From the NCBI RefSeq assembly GCF_000577335.1, contig NZ_CBYL010000001.1:62001-126000 (forward strand): a stretch of DNA of 64,000 nucleotides, written 5' to 3'. Below, piece after piece: positions 1-9,598 of the stretch (position 1 is its first letter; each line of letters starts with the position of its first letter). Position numbers and translations under genes: made by a program. Source of the DNA: Faecalispora jeddahensis. GTDB taxonomy: Bacteria; Bacillota; Clostridia; Oscillospirales; Acutalibacteraceae. Below the pieces are notes generated by a model. It saw only the letters and a list, made by a program, of their open reading frames with translations. It was not told the DNA's origin and did not search any database.

Positions 1-401
1 ACTGCCAAAGCGGAAACGGCCGGCGGAGTTTGAATCAGCCGGAGCAGAAAGGGTGTGCAGGTCAGGCCCAGAAGGCCGATGAGCAGCGTAAACGATGCGC
101 CGAACACCAGCGACAGAAAAATTGCCTGCCGCAGGGCCGGGTGATCCCCCTTGCCATACAGCGAGGCCATAATGACGGCGATGCCGGTACAGCAGCCGCC
201 CAAAATGAAAATAAACAGATTCATCACCGTGCCTGCGATACCGATGGCCGCGAATGCGGTTTCGCCAAGGTAGCGCTCCACGATGATGGAAGAAATGATA
301 TTATAAAACTGTTGCAGAATGTTGCCTATCAGAAGCGGAAACGCAAGCCGCACCAAAAGCGGCTGTATCTTTCCCTCCGACAGGGTAATTTTTGACGCCA
401 T
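1..401 (-). CDS. MATE family efflux transporter (partial, N-terminal part)
   Basis: The frame starts at an ATG at 401 behind a GGGAGG ribosome site and runs off the left edge after about 133 codons, so only the N-terminal third of a normal ~450-residue MATE protein is present. The segment PLLIGNILQQFYN near residue 22 is typical of the first helix of Clostridia MATE proteins. Three hydrophobic stretches follow (about residues 18-40, 50-80 and 92-118), with a GKGD loop between them. MATE proteins expel cationic drugs or metabolites across the membrane using Na+ or H+; the substrate cannot be told here. It has its own promoter and lies downstream of the glp operon terminator, so it is probably a separate transcription unit. 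Confidence 0.85.
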   Translation of the reverse strand, partial: MASKITLSEGKIQPLLVRLAFPLLIGNILQQFYNIISSIIVERYLGETAFAAIGIAGTVMNLFIFILGGCCTGIAVIMASLYGKGDHPALRQAIFLSLVFGASFTLLIGLLGLTCTPFLLRLIQTPPAVSALA

Positions 402-430
402 GACAACCTCCCGGGATTAGGAATAGCTCC

Positions 431-459
431 ATTATACCGGAAATCATTCGTTTCGATAA
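431..459 (-). promoter_or_regulatory. Promoter of the MATE gene
   Basis: Reading the minus strand, TTATCG (-35) and a perfect TATAAT (-10) are separated by 17 bases. Transcription would begin about 25 bases upstream of the MATE start codon. The -35 is weak. Confidence 0.6.
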
Positions 460-499
460 GTACTTTTTTCACTATGACAACATTCGTATACAATTATAA

Positions 500-534
500 C
501 AAAAGCAGACGACCCCAAACGGGGCCGCCTGCCG
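500..534 (-). terminator. Rho-independent terminator of the glycerol-3-phosphate dehydrogenase operon
   Basis: Arms 504-515 and 521-532 pair over 12 positions (GC-rich, with a G-T pair) around a short loop, followed on the minus strand by TTTTG. It lies about 40 bases after the DUF1667 gene and separates it from the MATE gene. Confidence 0.8.
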
Positions 535-569
535 ATACAAACGAATTCAGTTGATTGCAGCCAAACCGC

Positions 570-935
570 TTACCCTGCGTCCGAAACCTTGGCAAGGCTG
601 CGCGTTACCACAAAATTCACGCCGAGCCCCAAAAGATTCGGCACTACAATATCGCCCACATGCACCGGGGCCTGCAGCGTGATGCCGTCCAGCAGGCGCA
701 TGGCTGCAAAGATATCCTTTTTCGGGATTTCACGGTCTGTCTTCACCGGCACGCGCGCGATGGAAGCACCCCTGATCTTCACGGTGGAGGTGACGGTGCG
801 GGTGGGGGCGATCAGCTCCTTTTTGCCGTAAACCTCTCCCCTCGGGCAGGAATTGCCCGTTACCTTGTAGCCGTTCTTCTCATCCACATGCAGGCGGCAC
901 CCTTTGGGACAAACAATGCAAACCAGCTCTGTCAT
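570..935 (-). CDS. DUF1667 protein, small subunit of anaerobic glycerol-3-phosphate dehydrogenase set
   Basis: A 121-residue protein with cysteine motifs CIVCPKGC (residues 6-13) and SCPRG (about 29-33), the pattern of the DUF1667 family. In many Clostridia this family is encoded directly after two FAD oxidoreductases related to GlpA and GlpB, exactly as here (3-base gap to the upstream gene), so the three proteins probably form one membrane-associated or electron-transferring enzyme oxidising glycerol 3-phosphate. The cysteines could bind an iron-sulfur centre; this is inference. It is the last gene before the terminator at 500-534. Role as a subunit is inferred from gene order, not shown. 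Confidence 0.85.
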   Translation of the reverse strand: MTELVCIVCPKGCRLHVDEKNGYKVTGNSCPRGEVYGKKELIAPTRTVTSTVKIRGASIARVPVKTDREIPKKDIFAAMRLLDGITLQAPVHVGDIVVPNLLGLGVNFVVTRSLAKVSDAG

Positions 936-938
936 GCG

Positions 939-2210
939 TCATTCCTCCTTTTCAATCGAAACAGTAAGCTCGCCGTTTTCCGCCTTCTTCAAAAGGGCCA
1001 GCGGCAGGGTGATTTTCTCCATCTCACCCGGAGCGATATGCTCGCGGGGATACGAAGCAATACGGGTTTCCCCGCTTTTTACCATAATCCGTGCGCCGCG
1101 GAAAATCTGATTCGCACGGAAGAAAACGTCTACGGATTTCTCCACACCCTGCGGGCGGATTTTCTGCGGCACGGTATACCCGACGCCGAATCCGTTTTTC
1201 AGGCGCAGCATTCCCTCCTCGGAGGGGCTGCCGCTCTTGCTGCACAGCGCGGCGGATTTGCCGGCGCGCTGACTTTCCGCAGTGACGAAATCCACCAGAT
1301 CGTGCACATGCGCCACGTTGCCGCATGCAAAGATACCGGGGGTGCTGGTTTCCATATTCTCATACACCACCGGGCCGTTCGTGCGCGGGTCGATCTCGAG
1401 CCCGGCCTGACGCGAAAGCTCATTTTCGGGGATCAGTCCGACAGAGAGCAGCACGGTATCGCAGTCGAGCACTTCTTCCGTTCCCGGAATCGGGACACGG
1501 TTCTCGTCTACCTTCTGTACAACCACCTGCTCCACGCGCTTATCGCCGCGGATTTCGGTAATGGTGTGCGACAAATGCAGCGGAATATCATAATCGTTCA
1601 GGCACTGCACAATATTGCGCATCAGCCCGCCGGAATACGGCATCACCTCGTAGACGCCCAGCACCTTGGCTCCTTCCAGCGTCAGGCGGCGGGCCATGAT
1701 CAGGCCGATGTCGCCGGAGCCGAGGATCACCACGCGGCTGCCGACGCGGTCGCCCTCCAGATTCATATACAGCTGTGCCGCACCCGCCGTGAATACGCCT
1801 GCCGGGCGGCTGCCGGGAATGCCGATCGCGCCGCGCGTTCTTTCGCGGCAGCCCATGGCCAGAACGATCGCCTTGGCCCGCAGCTCCAGATACCCGCGCT
1901 GCGGGTTAATGGCATATACCGTGCGGCGCTCGCTCAAATCGAGCTCCAGCACCATGGTGCCGGTCAGCACCTCAATATCGCTCTTTTTTAATTCGTCGAC
2001 AAACCGTTCGGCATATTCCGGGCCGGTGAGCTCCTGTTTAAAATAATGCAGCCCAAAGCCGTTGTGGATACACTGGTTCAGAATACCGCCGAGATCTGCC
2101 TGGCGTTCAAGCAGCAGCACGCTTTCGGCCCCGTTCTGCCGTGCGGAAAGCGCCGCCGCCAAACCGGCCGGGCCGCCGCCAACGACAATCACATCATATT
2201 CCTGTTTCAC
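939..2210 (-). CDS. FAD/NAD(P)-binding oxidoreductase, GlpB-like partner of glycerol-3-phosphate dehydrogenase
   Basis: A 423-residue flavoprotein. The N-terminus carries an FAD-binding dinucleotide fold (VVGGGPAGLAAALSA, about residues 9-23) followed by an LGGILNQCIH segment. A second dinucleotide fold (VVILGSGDIGLIMARRL, about 165-181) suggests NAD(P)H binding, and GIFACGNVAHVHDLVD near residue 313 is the usual closing FAD contact. It overlaps the upstream GlpA-like gene by 4 bases (ATGA) and precedes DUF1667 by 3 bases, so translation of the three is coupled. Most likely role: electron transfer partner that takes electrons from the GlpA-like subunit during glycerol-3-phosphate oxidation and passes them to NAD(P)+ or another acceptor. 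The acceptor is not known from sequence. Confidence 0.85.
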   Translation of the reverse strand: MKQEYDVIVVGGGPAGLAAALSARQNGAESVLLLERQADLGGILNQCIHNGFGLHYFKQELTGPEYAERFVDELKKSDIEVLTGTMVLELDLSERRTVYAINPQRGYLELRAKAIVLAMGCRERTRGAIGIPGSRPAGVFTAGAAQLYMNLEGDRVGSRVVILGSGDIGLIMARRLTLEGAKVLGVYEVMPYSGGLMRNIVQCLNDYDIPLHLSHTITEIRGDKRVEQVVVQKVDENRVPIPGTEEVLDCDTVLLSVGLIPENELSRQAGLEIDPRTNGPVVYENMETSTPGIFACGNVAHVHDLVDFVTAESQRAGKSAALCSKSGSPSEEGMLRLKNGFGVGYTVPQKIRPQGVEKSVDVFFRANQIFRGARIMVKSGETRIASYPREHIAPGEMEKITLPLALLKKAENGELTVSIEKEE

Positions 2211-3655
2211 TGTTTGCCCGCCTCCTTCTGCTCTTTCGTCCGGCCAAGGATGATATGCATCCCCGCGCGGTCCAGAGGCACCTGGCTCTCCGGAATTCCC
2301 AGCTCGCGGGCGATGATCGCCTGTACTCTCGGCCCGCAGAAGCCGCCCTGGCAGCGGCCCATGCCGGGCGTGCAGCGGCGCTTGATGCCGTCTACCGAAC
2401 GCGGCGGAAGCGGGCGGTGCATCGCGTCTACGATCTCACCCTCGGTTACGGTTTCACAGCGACACACGATGGTGCCGTACAGCGGGTTGCGGAGAATGGC
2501 TTCGCCGCGCTCTTTCGGGCTGAGGGATTTAAACCGCAGCACGCGGCGCTTTGACACAAAGTCCGGATTCGGCGAAAGCTCCAGACCGGCGCGGTGCAGC
2601 ATCTGCACCATGTCGCGCGCAATCACCGGGGAGGAGGTCAGCCCCGGGGACTTGATGCCCGCGATGTTGAAAAAGCCCTCGCACGCCTCACTCGGTCCCA
2701 CAATAAAATCATCCTGTGTGGAAATGGCGCGTACTCCCGCAAAGTTGCGGATGGAATCGCGGAAATTGATGTTCGGCACACTTCTGATCGCCGCCTGACG
2801 CACATTGTGCAGCCCCATCGACGTGGTATCGGCGTCGTCCACAGAAACATCTTCCGCGTTCGGCCCCACAATCAGGTTGCCGTGTACTGTGGGAGAAACC
2901 AGCACGCCCTTGCCCACTTTGGTAGGACACTGGAAGATCACGCGGCTGACCAGCTTGCCCTGCGTGGTATCGAGCACAAAATACTCGCCGCGGTTCGGTA
3001 TGATCTGAAAGCTGTTATCGCCCACCATCGCCGCGATGCGGTCTGTATGCACGCCGGCAGCATTGACGACAAACCGGGCCTGCACCGGACCCTGAGAGGT
3101 CTCGATGGTAAACACATCTCCGTTTTTCTCAATGCCGGTCACTTCCGCATCCAGCATCACCTTGGCGCCGCCCTGCACGGCTACCTCGGCCTGCGCAATC
3201 GCCAGCTCCCATGGGTTGATAATCGCCGCGCTGGGCGCCCAGAGAGCAAACAAAGCGTTCTCGCTCAGTGCCGGCTCCATCTGGTGCAGCTCTTCTTTTT
3301 CTACAATGCGCAATCCCGGCACTCCGTTTTCAACGCCTCTTCGGTACAGAGCTTCCACCGTCGCGCGGTCTTCTTCGGAAAATCCAAGGACTAGCGAACC
3401 GATTTTATCATATAAAATATCCAGATCCGCGCAAAGCTGCTCGATGATCCGGTTGCCCTCCACGTTGTAGCGGGCCATCAAGGTACCCGGTTCCGGGTCG
3501 TATCCCGCGTGCACGATCGCGCTGTTTGCTTTGGTAGTACCGACGCTTACGTCGTTTTCCTTTTCCAAAAGCACCGCGTTCACCTTGTAGCGGCTCAGCT
3601 CATACAGCAGCGAACAGCCGCACGCCCCACCGCCGATGATTGCTACATCAAACAT
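2207..3655 (-). CDS. glpA: Glycerol-3-phosphate dehydrogenase-like FAD oxidoreductase with BFD-type [2Fe-2S] domain
   Basis: A 482-residue protein beginning with an FAD-binding motif (IIGGGACGCSLL, residues 6-17), a DAO/GlpA-type oxidoreductase body, and a C-terminal cysteine cluster (CRCETVTEGEI and KRRCTPGMGRCQGGFCG, about residues 395-440) that matches the BFD-like [2Fe-2S] domain of anaerobic GlpA. Reaction: glycerol 3-phosphate to dihydroxyacetone phosphate. An in-frame start 11 codons upstream exists, but the ATG at 3655 sits 6 bases after a perfect AGGAGG, so it is preferred. The gene has its own promoter (3767-3795) and a leader hairpin (3687-3742) suited to GlpP control, and follows glpF. 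Related proteins oxidise 2-hydroxyglutarate, but the surrounding genes argue for glycerol 3-phosphate. Confidence 0.85.
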   Translation of the reverse strand: MFDVAIIGGGACGCSLLYELSRYKVNAVLLEKENDVSVGTTKANSAIVHAGYDPEPGTLMARYNVEGNRIIEQLCADLDILYDKIGSLVLGFSEEDRATVEALYRRGVENGVPGLRIVEKEELHQMEPALSENALFALWAPSAAIINPWELAIAQAEVAVQGGAKVMLDAEVTGIEKNGDVFTIETSQGPVQARFVVNAAGVHTDRIAAMVGDNSFQIIPNRGEYFVLDTTQGKLVSRVIFQCPTKVGKGVLVSPTVHGNLIVGPNAEDVSVDDADTTSMGLHNVRQAAIRSVPNINFRDSIRNFAGVRAISTQDDFIVGPSEACEGFFNIAGIKSPGLTSSPVIARDMVQMLHRAGLELSPNPDFVSKRRVLRFKSLSPKERGEAILRNPLYGTIVCRCETVTEGEIVDAMHRPLPPRSVDGIKRRCTPGMGRCQGGFCGPRVQAIIARELGIPESQVPLDRAGMHIILGRTKEQKEAGKQ

Positions 3656-3686
3656 CTGTAAACCTCCTAAAAGTATCGATTTGAGC

Positions 3687-3742
3687 AAAAAGAGCCAAGC
3701 AAAGCAGACCCACTTCTACATGAGTCTAGTTTGCCCGGCTCT
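3687..3742 (-). promoter_or_regulatory. Leader hairpin of the glpA-like operon, probable GlpP antitermination site
   Basis: Arms 3691-3709 and 3724-3742 pair with four mismatches in 19 positions, and on the minus strand the hairpin is followed by TTTTT (3687-3691). It lies between the promoter at 3767-3795 and the GlpA-like start at 3655, so it would stop transcription unless overridden. The 3' end reads GCTCTTTTTGC, the same as the hairpin at 6687-6737. In Bacillus, GlpP with glycerol 3-phosphate suppresses such leader terminators in front of glpD and glpFK. It could also simply end the glpF transcript. Confidence 0.65.
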
Positions 3743-3766
3743 TTCTCTCAATTCTCGGCAAATTTC

Positions 3767-3795
3767 AGTTTATGCCATTGTAAGGTCATTGTCAA
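3767..3795 (-). promoter_or_regulatory. Promoter of the glpA-like operon
   Basis: On the minus strand TTGACA (3795-3790) and TAAACT (3772-3767) are 17 bases apart, just after the glpF stop codon. Predicted start of transcription is near 3760, about 18 bases before the leader hairpin. Confidence 0.6.
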
Positions 3796-3812
3796 GTGGT
3801 AATTCAAAGGGG

Positions 3813-4520
3813 TTAAAAGATTGCCGCTGCCAGCCAGGCGCCCAGAAGACCGCCGCAAATGGGGCCTACTACCGGAATCCAGGCATAGCTCCAGTCGGAA
3901 TCTCTCTTATTGGGGATCGGCAGAACGGCATGCGCAATACGGGGGCTGAGATCACGAGCCGGGTTCATCGCGTAACCCGTGGTGCCGCCGAGGCTGACGC
4001 CGCAGGCAAGGATAATGCTGCCAACGCCAAAGGTACCCACTGCCGCTACATCGCCCACAGAAGTCTGCGAGATGCCCAGAATAGCAAACACCAGCACAAA
4101 AGTGGCGATGACTTCACTGATAAAGTTACTTCCATAGCTGCGGATCGCAGGGCCGGTGCAGAATACGCCCAGCTTCGAGTTGCCGTCTTCGGTGGCATCG
4201 AAATGGTTTTTGTACATAACCCACACCAATACCGCGCCGACAAAGCCGCCCAGCATTTCAGCAAGGATGTAACCGGGAACGACCGCCCAGTCCAGCTTGC
4301 CGATCGCCGCAAGGCCCAGCACCAGAGCAGGATTAAATACCGCGCCGCTGGCGGTGAAGATCAGCGCCGGGATGAGCACCGCGCAGGCCCATCCGAAAGT
4401 AATGACAATCAGGCCGGCGTTCTGGCCTTTGGTTTTATTCAGTACTACGTTGGCAACCACCGCGTCGCCTAACAGAACAAGAAGGGCCGTGCCCAAAAAT
4501 TCATACAAATAGTTTTGCAT
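3813..4520 (-). CDS. glpF: Glycerol uptake facilitator (aquaglyceroporin)
   Basis: A 235-residue MIP-family channel. Both pore motifs are intact: NPA in GAVFNPALVLG (about residue 61-71) and NPARD in GYAMNPARDLSPR (about 186-198). The Asp after the second NPAR is the mark of glycerol channels rather than water-only aquaporins. Hydrophobic segments fit six membrane helices. It lets glycerol enter by diffusion; GlpK, encoded 33 bases upstream, then traps it as glycerol 3-phosphate. A GGAGGA site precedes the ATG at 4520. Confidence 0.95.
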   Translation of the reverse strand: MQNYLYEFLGTALLVLLGDAVVANVVLNKTKGQNAGLIVITFGWACAVLIPALIFTASGAVFNPALVLGLAAIGKLDWAVVPGYILAEMLGGFVGAVLVWVMYKNHFDATEDGNSKLGVFCTGPAIRSYGSNFISEVIATFVLVFAILGISQTSVGDVAAVGTFGVGSIILACGVSLGGTTGYAMNPARDLSPRIAHAVLPIPNKRDSDWSYAWIPVVGPICGGLLGAWLAAAIF

Positions 4521-4553
4521 AACAAATCCTCCTCCGCAATTTGCTTTCGGGAA

Positions 4554-6044
<1,491 letters not shown>

Positions 6045-6087
6045 TTACAAACTCCTCCTTTTATTGATTCAGCCATTGATGCGTCTA

Positions 6088-6603
6088 TTACTTTTCATAT
6101 CGTGCCGCCCAAGCGGGGGCTTTCTGAGAGGCCTTGCCTTCCATTACATCGTGGTAATAGGCGCTGGTCATCGCTTTTCCGGGTGCCAGGGTGCGGGTGG
6201 ACAGTACATTCGCAAAATACACGGTGGAAGCGCCGCAGTCTGTCTGACCGGTCACCTCACACTCCAAAAGGGCCACGCAGTTCTGTACTACGGTCGGGAA
6301 GCCGTTGTAATCCCTGTTTTCTGTCTGCGCCAGTTTGTCGGTATCGCGTCCGCTTGAAAATCCAAACAACTGTAAAAATTCCATATCGGCCATTTCCCCC
6401 ACAACCGAAATGTTAAACTTCCCGGCGGCAGCGATCTGATCATGCGTCAGGTTTTCTTTCCCGATGCATACACAAGCCATGAGCGGCTCGCTGGAAACCT
6501 GCATCACAAGGTTCGCCAGCAGCGCGTTGCCTCCTCCCTTGCCGTCCGGCGCGCCTACCAGATAAACGCCGTACCCCAATTTGGAAAGTCCGTCATAATT
6601 CAT
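6088..6603 (-). CDS. Flavin reductase-like (FMN-binding split barrel) protein in the glp operon
   Basis: A 171-residue protein starting MNYDGLSKLGYGVYLVGA. It resembles the flavin reductase/DIM6-NTAB family: a GxxxVG-type start, then KENLTHDQIAAAGKFNISVVGE, then FSSGRDTDKLA, the usual FMN-binding layout. A longer frame begins at 6759, but the ATG at 6603 follows AGGAGG by 6 bases, and the upstream part overlaps the leader hairpin, so the short form is chosen. It is the first gene after the hairpin and lies 43 bases before glpK. It may supply reduced flavin to the GlpA/GlpB enzymes, but this is only a guess from context. Confidence 0.8.
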   Translation of the reverse strand: MNYDGLSKLGYGVYLVGAPDGKGGGNALLANLVMQVSSEPLMACVCIGKENLTHDQIAAAGKFNISVVGEMADMEFLQLFGFSSGRDTDKLAQTENRDYNGFPTVVQNCVALLECEVTGQTDCGASTVYFANVLSTRTLAPGKAMTSAYYHDVMEGKASQKAPAWAARYEK

Positions 6604-6686
6604 GCTGATACCTCCTATTTCCATATTTTTATATACCATGCGTTTGCTCTGCAAACGCGGGTTCCCTGTCATATTGCAAGATTTGC

Positions 6687-6737
6687 AAAAAGAGCAGCAA
6701 AACCAGAGGGGTTGCCCCCTTCGTTTTTTGCTGCTCT
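6687..6737 (-). promoter_or_regulatory. Leader hairpin before the glpK operon, probable GlpP antitermination site
   Basis: Perfect 12-bp arms at 6691-6702 and 6726-6737 enclose a loop that itself can pair (GGGGG with CCCC). On the minus strand a TTTTT run follows (6687-6691). It lies between glpP and the flavin-reductase-like gene, so it can either end the glpP message or act as the conditional terminator that GlpP overrides when glycerol 3-phosphate is present. Its 3' edge GCTCTTTTTGC is shared with the hairpin at 3687-3742. Confidence 0.7.
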
Positions 6738-6794
6738 CATTTCTCGCATTTTGATTCAATTGTCAAACGCAGCGGCCTTCCGGATAAAAGGGCG

Positions 6795-7361
6795 CTACAT
6801 ATTCCAAAGCGTTTTACAGCTGGTGGAAACTCCCATGGCCCCCATGGCCAGACTGTCCACCGCGTTCTTTTTGGTTCGGATCAAGCCGCCTGCAATCACC
6901 GGCACCGACGAACACTGACTGATCTGATGAATGATCTCCGGCAAAATTCCCGGCAGAATCTCAATCGCGTCCGCATCGCCGTTCTTCACGGTTTTGCGCA
7001 CGGTTTCATAGGATTTGGAATCGAGAAGGAAAAAGCGCTGAATGACGAACACACCCTCTTCCCTCGCATGTTTTGCCACAACGGCTTTGGTCGTAATGAT
7101 CCCGTCGGGATAGAAATGTGTTTTCAAAAACTGAATCGCGCTGCGGTCGTTCGCGACTCCCTCCAACAGATCGATATGTATGTACATCTTCTTTCCCGCC
7201 GCATGTACTCTATGGATCAGTTCTTTCAGCTCACAGATATTCCCGGATAAAAGAAAGATCACCTCACACGGCGACGCCAGCGCTTCCTCCAGGTCGGAAG
7301 AGTCAAAGATCGCTGCAATCACAGGGTTTCGTTCCAGTGCTTCTACAAATTCCTGATTCAT
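6795..7361 (-). CDS. glpP: Glycerol-3-phosphate responsive antiterminator GlpP
   Basis: A 188-residue TIM-barrel-like protein of full length for GlpP. Typical segments are NPVIAAIFDSSDLEEAL near the start, MYIHIDLLEGVANDRSAIQFL (about 60-80), FFLLDSKSYET (about 109) and VIAGGLIRTKK (about 154-164), the phosphate-binding region. In Bacillus, GlpP binds glycerol 3-phosphate and the leader RNA and prevents termination before glp genes. Its position first in the glp block and the presence of terminator-like hairpins before its own gene, before glpK and before the glpA-like gene support the same job here. Promoter at 7545-7573. Confidence 0.92.
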   Translation of the reverse strand: MNQEFVEALERNPVIAAIFDSSDLEEALASPCEVIFLLSGNICELKELIHRVHAAGKKMYIHIDLLEGVANDRSAIQFLKTHFYPDGIITTKAVVAKHAREEGVFVIQRFFLLDSKSYETVRKTVKNGDADAIEILPGILPEIIHQISQCSSVPVIAGGLIRTKKNAVDSLAMGAMGVSTSCKTLWNM

Positions 7362-7447
7362 TCATCTACCTCATGGTTTTCTTTCTATTTTCCCTACATT
7401 TCATCTCGGTACTATTTATATGCAAAAAGAAAGAAAAACTGAATAAA

Positions 7448-7480
7448 AAAGCGCACAAAAAACGGCCAGGCCGTTTTCTG
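7448..7480 (-). promoter_or_regulatory. Terminator-like hairpin in the glpP leader
   Basis: AAAACGGCC (7459-7467) and GGCCGTTTT (7469-7477) form a hairpin, and the minus strand continues TTTTTTGTGCGCTTTTTT. It sits between the promoter at 7545-7573 and the glpP start, so it could attenuate glpP itself. Whether GlpP acts on it is not known. Confidence 0.65.
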
Positions 7481-7544
7481 CACGTCACAATTCTCAACGC
7501 AGACATTTGGTACCTATACACAATGTATTTCTTATCTTTTAAGC

Positions 7545-7573
7545 ATTATACCCTGTTTCCATTTGAATTGCAA
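7545..7573 (-). promoter_or_regulatory. Promoter of glpP
   Basis: On the minus strand TTGCAA (-35), a 17-base spacer and TATAAT (-10). The predicted leader is about 175 bases and contains the hairpin at 7448-7480. The rest of the gap up to the YitT gene (7574-7823) is AT-rich and shows no convincing gene or signal. Confidence 0.6.
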
Positions 7574-7823
7574 GACACAAAACATACAAAATACACAGAG
7601 TTCCTCTGGTGCTATTACCATAAATTAGAGCAAATGGCCTTTCCTGACGTTTGATAAATTATTCACATAAATTGCTTTTTTATTCACAAAGTAATCGGCT
7701 CTCCTTTTCCGTCCCCTCTTCCCTTGGCTGCCGGGCAGCGGAGCTGTCTCTCCCGTATGAAAAAGTTGCTGAATTTTTCAGAAATCCCCATGCAAAATGA
7801 CCGGGTACACCAGCCGTGTATGG

Positions 7824-8597
7824 TCAGCACTCCGATACTTCCTCCAGCGCCTGATCAAAGGAATCCGGCTCTTCCGTGTTTTCCATCGGTTCCTCAGCTT
7901 CCACCGGTTCCTCAGCTTCCGTCGGTTCCTCTTCCCCGCAGACCGCACTCTCCTGATGAGCCGGGCTGCGGCCCGCGTTGTGCACAAAGTCGATCAAAAA
8001 AGACGACACCGTTACCGTCACGAGCGAATAAGCGATGCGCTCAAGCGGAATATAGGAAAGAGAAAACAGCAGCACGCTGAGGTCCGTCGCAAGATAGGCC
8101 CGCGCAATCCGGCAGCGTGTCAGCTTTGAAATGATGAGCGCCAGAGCGTCGTCTCCTCCGCTCGAGCCGCCCTGCCGCAAAATCAGCCCGCAGGCGATGC
8201 CGACGAACATTCCCCCCAGCACCGCCGCCAGCAGCGGATAGCCGGACAGATCGGGCAGCAGGGGAGGGAACTGCTCCCACAACCGGAAAAACGCCGCCAG
8301 ACTGACGGTGGAAACCGCAGAGACCTTGATAAAATCCCACCCCAGCAGCCGGAACGCCAGCGCGTAGCACAGCAGATCGAGCAATGGGGAAAGGATGGAC
8401 GGCGAAAGACCCGTCCAGTGGTTCAAAAGCAGAATCATGCCCAACACGCCGCCCTCGGTGATATCTACTCTCTGGTGGATATTCGTAATGCCAAAGGAGC
8501 CGATCGCAGTGCCGAGCATAATCAATAGAATCCGCTTTGCGGTAAATAATTCCTTATTTTTTTGATAAATCTCTCTCAGTCTATTCGTAACCGTCAT
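7824..8597 (-). CDS. YitT family membrane protein with acidic repeat tail
   Basis: A 257-residue protein starting MTVTNRLREIYQKNKELF; the ATG at 8597 has an AAAGGCAG site, better than an upstream in-frame ATG at 8636. The family features are present: LLIMLGTAIGSFGITNIHQRVDITEGGVLGMILLL near the start, GSSGGDDALALIISK (about 145-160) and about five membrane segments. Function of YitT proteins is not settled. The usual C-terminal cytoplasmic DUF2179 domain is missing; instead the last ~45 residues are a Glu/Pro-rich tail with EEP/AEEP repeats. It is divergently arranged with the MerR gene. Confidence 0.85.
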   Translation of the reverse strand: MTVTNRLREIYQKNKELFTAKRILLIMLGTAIGSFGITNIHQRVDITEGGVLGMILLLNHWTGLSPSILSPLLDLLCYALAFRLLGWDFIKVSAVSTVSLAAFFRLWEQFPPLLPDLSGYPLLAAVLGGMFVGIACGLILRQGGSSGGDDALALIISKLTRCRIARAYLATDLSVLLFSLSYIPLERIAYSLVTVTVSSFLIDFVHNAGRSPAHQESAVCGEEEPTEAEEPVEAEEPMENTEEPDSFDQALEEVSEC

Positions 8598-8719
8598 CGT
8601 AATCTGCCTTTCTAAAAATAGAGTCGCGCATTTCATCCTTCCGCATTCACTACCTTTTCAGTATAAACTCTGGTACAATACGAATGTCAAGCCCAGTTTT
8701 TCCGAAAGGCGGCGCTGCT

Positions 8720-9538
8720 ATGAAAGAATATTATAAAATCAGTGAAATTGCAAAGCTGTACGGAATCGGTGCGGATTCGCTGCGCTACTATGAAAAGATC
8801 GGCGTGCTGCGGCCCCGGCGCGCCGAGAACGGCTACCGCATGTACGGCCTGAAGGATATTTACAAGCTGAGCATCCTGCGCGATCTGCGGCGGCTCGATT
8901 TTTCGGTGCCGCAGATTCGGGAATACCTGGAGCAGCAGAGCGTTGGCCACACGCTGACGATGCTGGAGGAGGAGCACCAGCTGCTGCACCGGCAGCTGCA
9001 GGAGCTGAAGAACCGGGAGGAATCCCTGCAAAAGCGCATCCGCTCGCTCACCGAGGCGCAGAGAGTCACACCCGGCGTATTCGAGGTTCGGGAATTCCCC
9101 GCGCGGCCATGCCTGCGGCTGAATGAATACATCACCCGCGACGAGGAAATGGACTTTGCCATCAAAAAGCTGCACCGAACACACGAAAGCCGCATTCAGG
9201 ATTTTGGGAATCAGGCGATCGGCGCACAGGTTTCGCGGGAGGATTTGGACAACGGACTGGAAAATGTATTCCGCTCAGTGTTCTTTCTGCTGCCGCCGGG
9301 TGATGAGGAATCCGATTTTATTCTGCCCGCCGGGCTGTACCTGACGTGCTGCTACCGCGGCGAATATGCGCAGAGCCCCGGCAAAATCTGGGAAGCGCTG
9401 CGCCATGCCGAAGCGGCGCGGCTGCGGGTGACCGGCGACCCGTTTGAGCTGTATCTCATCGACAACCGCGACACGATCCTGCCGCAGGAGTTTCTCACAG
9501 AGATTCAGATTCCTGTGGAAACAGGCGCTGCGCTGTAA
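8720..9538 (+). CDS. MerR family regulator with GyrI-like effector domain
   Basis: A 272-residue regulator. The N-terminal winged helix MKEYYKISEIAKLYGIGADSLRYYEKIGVLRP is classic MerR, followed by YRMYGLKDIYKLSILRDLRRLDFSVPQIREYL, then a coiled coil rich in Glu and Leu (about residues 85-120). The C-terminal half resembles an effector-binding GyrI-like/SOUL-type domain seen in BmrR-like drug sensors. The start at 8720 is chosen because it begins the MerR fold directly. The next genes downstream, an aldo/keto reductase and an acetyltransferase, have a promoter with a 19-base spacer, as MerR targets do, so they are likely its regulon. Confidence 0.92.
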   Translation: MKEYYKISEIAKLYGIGADSLRYYEKIGVLRPRRAENGYRMYGLKDIYKLSILRDLRRLDFSVPQIREYLEQQSVGHTLTMLEEEHQLLHRQLQELKNREESLQKRIRSLTEAQRVTPGVFEVREFPARPCLRLNEYITRDEEMDFAIKKLHRTHESRIQDFGNQAIGAQVSREDLDNGLENVFRSVFFLLPPGDEESDFILPAGLYLTCCYRGEYAQSPGKIWEALRHAEAARLRVTGDPFELYLIDNRDTILPQEFLTEIQIPVETGAAL

Positions 9539-9598
9539 GGGTAAAACCAAAATCGGAAGATTCCGGCAAAAGTTTTTCCTTTCGCATCTATTTTTCAA

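Noticed and set aside
555-1991. Long plus-strand frame of 478 codons opposite the GlpB-like gene
   Set aside because: It is His/Arg/Ala-rich, antisense to a clear FAD oxidoreductase, and has no ribosome site; it is a product of GC-rich codon bias.
7864-7945. CRISPR-like short repeats
   Set aside because: The CTTCCACCGGTTCCTCAG-type repeats are in frame and encode the Glu/Pro tail of the YitT protein.
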